Source of the DNA: Pyxicephalus adspersus
Taxonomy: Eukaryota; Chordata; Amphibia; Anura; Pyxicephalidae
Assembly: GCF_032062135.1 (NCBI RefSeq)
Contig: NC_092860.1
Coordinates: 63,070,949-63,134,948 of the forward strand
Reading direction: 5' to 3'
Length of the DNA: 64,000 bases
Of this stretch, positions 57,884 through 64,000 are shown piece by piece (the first letter of the stretch is position 1; each line of letters opens with the position of its first letter). The translations under genes and the position numbers were made by a program. The notes under the pieces were generated by a model that saw nothing but the letters and a program-made list of their open reading frames with translations, was not told the DNA's origin and did not search any database.

Positions 57884-59611
57884 ACATGTACCTACATGTA
57901 TAACATTGGATGTTGCATAGAAGCACACATATCTTTGTAAATTATCTACATATACTTTGACCAAACAGTCAAAACCCTATGTTTTTACCTACTTTCTACA
58001 CATACAAATTGAGCTGGTGATTGAAGACCCCTGGATAAACCTGCATCATATGTAAGAAGGTGCAATACTTAAGGACATTCATTGTAAAAATATAGGTGCT
58101 TCAAATGAAAAACAATGCTCATAACTGAACTTATGCCCATATAACACCACTTAGGTCCTATGCTGGACCCAGTTGGTATAACAAACAATTTACACACCAC
58201 ACTCCCTCCAGGCAAAAGCAGTAAAGTGGTATTAGTGCATTATCATCACAAAGCAAGCATAAATTCACACAGTAGGAAGTTTAAACATCACAATCATGGC
58301 AGGAGAGAAAGAGAGCCAGGAATGTTTAGATCTTCCACCCATGTACAATCCATCTATCTATTAGGTAGATTACTAAAACCATGCAAGGTATTACCATATA
58401 ATTGACACGGATATAGACAAATATATATATAAAATAATAATAATATAATATAAAATGTGACAGCTGTAAATGATTGCCACCAACAGTAAACATAGCATTT
58501 TTTAAAGATGGTTAGAAAAGTGTGTGATTCATGGCAGGTTAATTTGGATTTTTTCACACTAATTTTGCTGAAACAGGAAAAATCTTACTTAATTATTACA
58601 TTTTAAAGAAAAATCACTATAGGAGAAAAAATCAATTTACAGCACTACTTTTAAAAAAATATTCAAACCACTATGGAATATGTATTTTAGATATTTAGGA
58701 TAAATGAGTAGTACGCTTCTAATACCACAAACCTGATACATTCCACATATTGCATATTCATATGTCTGGTAATGGTACCACATATGGTCCAAATTATTAT
58801 TATTATTATTTTTTTCAGTGATAGACATACATGAGCATAAACAATGACCTAAAATGCTGCTAAAATGAATATGTACTCTAAAGTAATCATCAATCAAATA
58901 ACTGATTACAAATTGATGATTACTATCTAAGCTATACTAAAAAAAACTATCATAACAAAATGTACACAGTTCAAAAGCTAGCAAAAGTAACAATTCTGTT
59001 GTTAATGTGATTTGTTGACATATTGGTTCTATTTTACAAACCATTTTTGTATCTCCTTACATGGAATGGACTGTTGAATATATAATTCTAGTGCATATTA
59101 TGCGCACAATACAATTTAGCATTTTTTATTTTCCACTCTTCAAAAGAAAATTTAGTATTGGTATACACAAACTTTCAAAATCAGTAAATAAATTGAATAA
59201 ATGCAAATACAATTTATACCTTATTTGTTTGGAAGTCTTTTGGAACAGCCTTGTCGTATAACCACTTTGAAATCTGCATTTTGACAAAAAAGAATTAAAT
59301 GAAAAAAATGGTAATTTTATATTTTACATTACCTCTTTTTGTAACACTTCAAATTTAGAAACTGTCACAAATCATATCTCTGACAAAACAATCCTCTTCC
59401 ACTTCTCAACTCCTCTTTTTTTGGTCAATTAGATTACTATTTTTTTTTTTAAGTGCAACTTTTCCTGATCAGTCACCCTTTCCTCTCCCCTCCTTTCCAT
59501 CTGTTGTGCATTTTAGTCTGCTTCCCCAAGGCCCCTACAATCCTCCACAAATAGATCTGCCCCTGCCAGGCTTTACGGTTCCTGGGCACCCCCACAACTG
59601 TTCTATAAGGT
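57884..59611. other. A/T-rich non-coding stretch
   Basis: No recognisable element or gene. Contains short (TTA)n at 58792-58810 and A/T-rich simple sequence at 58415-58455. Confidence 0.5.
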
Positions 59612-59780
59612 GTTGGTGCTAGGGATAAGCGAGCGAGAATATTAAGTTCGATCTCGTGGTGAAAATGTAAGCGAGAATGGCCTTCTGATTTGCCAAGAGG
59701 TCAAGCTCTCGCCGAACAGGAGGAAATCCTCTGCGATTCATGGGCACTAGAGGTTAAAAACCCTCTAGTGCCCTGTGGAT

Positions 59781-59785
<5 letters not shown>

Positions 59786-59834
<49 letters not shown>
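59786..59834. repeat. (AT)n microsatellite
   Basis: About 24 AT dinucleotides inside the hairpin-rich MITE. Confidence 0.95.
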
Positions 59835-59846
<12 letters not shown>

Positions 59847-59856
59847 TATACATTCA

Positions 59857-60127
59857 CATACACAATACAGCCTGTATCGATCAAATGTTCGTTCATCGCG
59901 CATGCTCAGAACATGCACGATCACTGAACGACCATACACACGATAGATGGTCAACGATCGTCGTCCAATCCGATCCGCCGGTCCGGTTGTTCATTTCCAA
60001 CGACTATCCTCGTTCGTCGGCGTCGTTGGTTACTTTTTTTACAAACGATTTTTGGACAATCGGTCATTCGTCGTTCGTTCGTCGTTCATTTCCAACGATA
60101 AAAATTGGACGTGTGTACGCAGCTTAA
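59857..60127. mobile_element. MITE-like insertion rich in CGTTCGT motifs
   Basis: Contains repeated 'GTTCGTTC', 'TCGTCGTCC' and 'TCCAACGA' motifs and ends 'GGACGTGTGTACGCAGCTTA'. A related fragment is at 56583-56720. It separates two hairpin units of the surrounding element. Target duplication not resolved. Confidence 0.55.
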
Positions 60128-60534
60128 GGGATACGTATTTTACAATGTAAGGAGGTTCTCCTTTGCCAGGCATCTTCTCAATGATTGCAGCTGTGGCTGC
60201 ATTCATTGTAAAGAATGTGCGATCCCCGGGGCACTAGAGGTTAATTAACCTCTAGTGCCCGGGGATTGCGTGAACAGGAGGATTTCCAGGGCTGCATCAT
60301 GGAGCCCTGGAAATCCTCTGCGATCCCCGGGCACTTGAGGTTAATTACCTCTAGTGCTCCGGGGATCGCAAACAGGAGGATTCCCAGGGCTGAATGCAGC
60401 TCTGGGAATCCTCCTGTTTTAATTTACTCTTCCGATGGTTTCGCAAAACCAGTTCACTGAAATTTCTCTGAACTCTGAAATTTTCGAGAGAATGCCTCTG
60501 GCTCATCCCTATCTCACTCATCCCTAGTTGCCGC

Positions 60535-61855
60535 TATACATAACCACATTAAAGCACATGAAAGCAGTAACATTTTGTGACATCCCTTCCCCTGATGCAC
60601 TCAGTTGCTGATAGAAGTGTTCCTTCCTTGCCCAGGAGATGCTACCTTTTCTACTTATAGTTCCAGAGATACAGTCTTTCATAGTTTTTTTTTATTGTGC
60701 ATAAATTAGGTTAAAAAAATGAGGGTACATGGATTTTCGTTAGTAACAGAAAACCAAATATTTGGGGAAATTAAATACATACATAGAGTGTATAATAATT
60801 ACATTGCTTTCTTTTCTATACATATATAGAGTGTATAATAATTACATCACTTTCTTTTCTTCCTTTTGATAACAATTACAGTGCATTACAAATACATTTC
60901 ATGAAACTAAGCTTTTGCCTAATAGCATAAATAGACCAGGATGACAAAAGATCAATGAAAAACATTTTTATTATTAAGGTTTAAGTTGCATGTAAACTAA
61001 TCTTAGTGGGGTTTACCTATATTGACATTGACTTGCACTGCCTTGTTTATATGGCCAGATCAATGCATTTTTCCCGTATGTAACTTCAAGTATTTAAAGA
61101 ATTGGCCTCCCAATTCACAAGCCAAGCTGCCCAGAATATTTACCAGATTAAAGAAGCATTTCACATAAGGTCCTTGTCATACTGTAAAGATTGTACTATA
61201 TAGTTTGTTCCTTTAAAAGTGTTTGCCATGGAAAAATAAAGAAAAAAACCATGCAGAACATATCCGCATAAACTGCACATTTCCTATGTGTTAAACATCC
61301 TGCAAGTGCAGAATGATACATTTTGATCTGTCAGGGATACACTCCTCCCCTAGTGATTCATGTTCTGCTGTGGATCGACAACACACAGGGTTTTGGTAGA
61401 CTGAGTGATGTCTACCAAGTGTCCAGCTGTCTTTAAACCTAAACCATCACACTCTGCTAATCTGTACACGGGGAGCCTGATTCATCAAGCTGAATCAGAA
61501 GCTCAACACATGCCCTAAATCGGAGCCCTAAAATCAATTTATCAACCACATCAGAGGCACAGGCATACTCGCGTGGAAGTCATCAACTAAAGTGATCTCT
61601 CTGATGGACATGCGCAGCCCCGGCAGTTTCACACTGGCGAGCTTGCATTAAATTCCCTGTTCCGTTAAAAAAACATTCTAATAGCATATTATTATTAATA
61701 GCATATACCATATTACCCTTAGTCCTAAAAAAATGTTTGTACTGAGGAGCCGCCTGGGGGTAAATATTGCAACTTTCCGCAGGCTAAACCTCGGCTTTGC
61801 CATCAGACTAAATTTTCCCAAAAAAGTCACAAGCACACACGTTCTTGCTTGCTTG
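60535..61855. other. Non-coding stretch with a 43-bp duplication
   Basis: A/T-rich. Two tandem 43-base copies of 'GAGTGTATAATAATTACAT' with 'CTTTCTTTTCT' lie at about 60784-60870. A segment near 61471-61620 ('GAGCCTGATTCATCAAGC') looks like a MITE end, but I found no partner end. Confidence 0.45.
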
Positions 61856-61856
61856 C

Positions 61857-61857
61857 T

Positions 61858-61893
<36 letters not shown>

Positions 61894-61933
61894 TGTTTGT
61901 GTATATACATATATAACTATATACTTCAATAAT

Positions 61934-61975
<42 letters not shown>
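61857..61975. repeat. (AT)n/(ATGT)n microsatellite cluster
   Basis: Two AT-dinucleotide tracts (61857-61895 and 61935-61974) with interruptions, next to the gypsy LTR end. Confidence 0.93.
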
Positions 61976-61976
<1 letters not shown>

Positions 61977-61977
<1 letters not shown>

Positions 61978-62802
61978 GGAATTAGCTTGACAAATGGTAG
62001 GCAACTAGCAGGACTGGATGCCATATCAGGGTTTTATTGAAAAAAACAACAAAATCATCCCAAGAGGAAGGCTTAATGTCAGCCGGGTAAAAATTAAACA
62101 CACAAGCACTTATCTTCAGCTGTCCCGTGTCTATAACAGTCCATTTTCAAATAGGCAGAAAAACTAGAGTCACCTTATCTGTAGAATCTTGTCTCTCTCT
62201 CTTTCTCTCTCTCTTTAGAGTCTTGTCGCTCCCCCTCTTTCTCAGGAACACTGTGGAGCTGAATGCTCTCAAGCCCTCTCCATTAGGGTCTTTTTCCTTT
62301 TCCTTGCACAGACCACCTGTCTGTGTCTCCAAGCAGAGCTCCCTCACACAGAGCACCTGTCTGTGTCTCCAGCAGAGCTCCCTCACACCGAGAACCTGTC
62401 TGTGTCTCCAGCACAGTCACTCACACAGAGCACCTGTCTGTGTCTCCAGCACAGTCACTCACACAGAGCACCTGTCTGTGTCTCCAGCACAGTCACTCAC
62501 ACAGAGCACCTTGTCTGTGTCTCTAGCACAGCCCTCACACAGCACCTGTCTGTGTCTCCAGCACAGCCCTCACACAGAGCACCTGTCTGTGTCTCCAGCA
62601 CAGCCCTCACACAGAGCATCTGTCTGTCTCCAGCACATCACATCCACTGACTGAGCTCTTGGCTCTATGTTATATCTCCACCCTCAGTGCGTCCTCATCA
62701 ATTATCTCCCAGGTGAGAGTCTTTAACCTGCTACTTCACACAGGAGAGGAATCCGGTGCAAATATATCTGCTCTCTAGTACCTTTCCTGCTGGTTGCCTA
62801 CA
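61977..62802 (-). mobile_element. Ty3/gypsy LTR, minus strand
   Basis: On the minus strand a polypurine tract (AGAGAGGGGGGA, 62803-62814) is followed by TGTAGGCAACCAG, a standard LTR start. Near the other end AATAAA (about 62027-62032) precedes a terminus 'GCTAATTCCCA'. The size (about 826 bases) fits a gypsy LTR. It contains a 38-bp tandem repeat at 62305-62630. The exact 3' end is inferred. Confidence 0.7.
62305..62630. repeat. 38-bp tandem repeat inside the gypsy LTR
   Basis: About eight units with core 'AGCACCTGTCTGTGTCTCCA' and GCACAGTCACTCACACAG, some shortened by 2-6 bases. The long plus-strand open frame here is a product of the repeat, not a gene. Confidence 0.92.
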
Positions 62803-63090
62803 TCCCCCCTCTCTGCCCAAGGCCAGGGGACTGGGCACTTGATCCTGACATACGGTGAACCCTTGATAAGGAATCAGCATTGATATGATGCTTCCCTGCC
62901 CTGTGCTCCACTGTAAAATTGTAAGACCGCAGGGCCAGTTCTTTATGGCTTCGATCTTGGCAATTTGGGGCTTGACTACTCCTCTCCCAATAATGTACCC
63001 CAAGTACTTGGCTTCTTCTAGCCTAATGCTACTTTTCTTGGGGTTCCCAGTCAAGCCTGCTCCAATTATACTGTGAATCAGCACATCTTT
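62803..63090 (-). pseudogene. Ty3/gypsy RT/RNase H remnant joined to LTR
   Basis: Minus strand: 'GNPKKSSIRLEEAKYLGYII' and 'GRGVVKPQIAKIEAIKNWP' (about 62940-63050) is the gypsy RT thumb region. It is joined, with a frame change and deletion of most of RNase H, to 'LALRSYNFTVEHRAGKHHIN' and 'ADSLSR' (about 62865-62940), the end of RNase H. Integrase is absent; a polypurine tract and LTR follow directly. So an internal deletion of RT-RNase H and integrase created this short remnant. The RT piece lies in frame with the C2H2-like sequence at 63090-63290. Confidence 0.8.
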
Positions 63091-63290
63091 AGCCCCAACA
63101 ACAGCCTCTGAGGTCGTAGCTACCCTCTTGTCACTTGGCTTTTTCAGTATGTGCCCTTTCCTAGTACCACCCTGGGTGAACCGAACATGACAAACATAAC
63201 ATTCATAAAGCTTGTCTGCAGAACGAGTTCTTATGTGCCTCTGCATGTGAGGATCCAGTTTTGAGCTTCTGGGACAAGTATAGCTGCACT
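63090..63290 (-). pseudogene. C2H2 zinc-finger fragment
   Basis: Minus strand: 'YTCPRSSKLDPHMQRHIRTR' (in mixed frames) followed by 'SADKLYECYVCHVRFTQGGT' and 'RKGHILKK'. The second finger shows C-x2-C, a central Phe, and one final His at the normal spacing; the preceding unit ends H-x3-H. The linker between them (RTRSADKLY) is near the standard TGEKPY type. A normal finger gene would have further units; here the frame runs into gypsy RT at about 63080, so the gene is interrupted or the segment was captured. DNA-binding function is not expected from this fragment. Confidence 0.6.
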
Positions 63291-63294
63291 GATC

Positions 63295-64000
63295 TCATTG
63301 GAAAGTTTTCCTTACACTTTTCTTTTTAACTTGTGTCCGTTTTGGAGGCTTCCTATTTCCACACATGTTTTCAGCCTTCCCTTCCACTGGTGTAGCAACT
63401 CCTTCCCCAACATGCTTCTGAGTATCCTGTTCATCCAGCAAAACAGTGACATTTTCTTCCCTCTTTACTTTGCCTAATTTACGAAACTCTTCCCGGACCT
63501 TTTTGCACAACGGGACAGCTTTTCCAATCTTTACTTCGCTTAATTTACTAAATTCTTTCCGCACCTTTTTGGGAAACAGGGACAGCTTTTTCAATCTTTA
63601 CTTTGCTTCATTTACTAAACTCTTCTTGCACCTTTTGGGAAACAGGGACACTTTCATTGGCTTCTTTAGACTATCCTATCTTCTCGGGGATGTCCGGAAT
63701 AAGCCCCTTCAATTCATCTTCTTTCTCTTTTGTCCCTTTATTCTCTTCATCATCAGGTTTAAAATCTCCTTCCTCAGCCACCATTGGATCAGCTTCTTCG
63801 TCCCGCCCTTCAGGCTGTTCTTTTGTCTCAGCTGAAACAGGATCCCATCCATAAGCTTGGACTTCAAAAAAAGGAAACTTTTCCCCAGCCAACACAGGCA
63901 CACATCCATCAGCTTCCATCTCAGATGATAAAGAAACACCCTCATCTGCCTGCACCTCAGTCAGCCTGGAAGTATCCTTGTCAGTGCATACAGGGACACT
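63295..64000 (-). pseudogene. Repeat-rich coding remnant upstream of the zinc fingers
   Basis: Minus-strand frames continue past the window edge. The rightmost part (64000-63671) is acidic: 'VQADEGVSLSSEMEADGCVP', 'FFEVQAYGWDPVSAETKEQP', 'DEEADPMVAEEGDF', ending in a stop after 'IPDIPEKIG'. After a frameshift come three 66-base (22-residue) repeats at about 63460-63660 with the pattern 'KAVPL..KKVREEFRKLGK', then a basic segment 'RKPPKRTQVKKKSVRKTF' (63300-63350) and a stop. An acidic N-terminal region, basic repeats and C2H2 fingers in this order could be one zinc-finger gene broken by frameshifts and the gypsy element. I do not recognise the family. Confidence 0.5.

Larger units (their letters stand above)
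59620..60526. mobile_element. hAT-type MITE built from tandem hairpins
   Basis: The ends TAGGGATAAGCGAG and, reversed, TAGGGATGAGTGAG (12 of 14 match) are flanked by GTTGGTGC (59612-59619) and GTTGCCGC (60527-60534), an 8-bp duplication with two changes, as for hAT. The interior has three copies of a hairpin with stem 'GGGCACTAGAGGTTA' (59741-59775, 60228-60260, 60327-60362), and two others around 'CCAGGGCTG' with 'CAGGAGGATT' arms. A second MITE-like sequence (59857-60127) and an (AT)n tract sit between the first and second hairpins, probably a later insertion. Confidence 0.8.

Noticed and set aside
62127..62654. 175-codon plus-strand open frame, Cys/Ser-rich
   Set aside because: It is produced by the 38-bp tandem repeat in the gypsy LTR, and two other frames there are open as well.

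Overview
The window is vertebrate genomic DNA made almost wholly of transposable elements (TEs), their remnants and satellite repeats. I see no intact protein-coding gene. Vertebrate L1/Tx1-like LINEs occur with Ty3/gypsy, Penelope-like, hAT, piggyBac, Harbinger-related, Tc1 and many MITE sequences, and no compact gene structure is present. This mix suggests an amphibian, most likely a frog. That is an inference; a fish or another amphibian cannot be excluded from sequence alone. A 615-base run of N at 19770-20384 marks an assembly gap inside a satellite.

Layout. 1-3.1 kb: half a palindromic MITE, then a diverged tandem duplication of a ~1.2 kb non-coding repeat. 3.1-9.8 kb: a Ty3/gypsy element with LTR fragments, interrupted by a hAT element carrying a decayed BED-type transposase. 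9.9-11.5 kb: a Penelope-like reverse transcriptase remnant. 11.5-39.6 kb: a deeply nested complex. A minus-strand LINE (A) was split by a 7.0 kb non-autonomous hAT element (14196-21238, 8-bp duplication GTAGTAAC, ends related to the hAT at 3736). Most of that hAT interior is a 25-bp minisatellite laid out as a head-to-head inverted array. A second, partial copy of the array, hAT right end, LINE A and LINE B lies ~13.75 kb downstream (34.2-37.2 kb). After duplication the two arrays received different insertions: a LINE (15355-19621) in copy 1; a piggyBac transposon (23821-26379) and a 7.5 kb L1/Tx1-like LINE (26644-34175, itself holding a solo LTR) in copy 2. 39.6-47.2 kb: two more minus-strand LINEs (C, D), one carrying a palindromic MITE. 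47.2-48.4 kb: a broken copy of an uncharacterised, transposon-like protein family. 50-54.1 kb: a second BED-hAT transposase pseudogene on the minus strand. 54.6-55.5 kb: a Myb/SANT-like reading frame split by a piggyBac MITE. 56.8-57.6 kb: a Tc1 fragment. 59.6-60.5 kb: a hairpin-rich hAT-type MITE. 62.0-64 kb: a minus-strand gypsy LTR and pol remnant joined to C2H2 zinc-finger-like and repeat-rich coding remnants.

How the parts relate. The hAT pseudogenes at 4.5-6.3 and 51.5-54.1 kb belong to one BED-hAT family. The terminal similarity of the 3736 and 14196 elements suggests such transposases mobilised the satellite-bearing element. The piggyBac element at 23.8 kb and the MITE-like sequences at 37.5, 42.3 and 54.8 kb share subterminal sequence and TTAA targets, an autonomous/non-autonomous set. 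Every coding region I can recognise is disrupted, so the window records insertion history rather than active genes.
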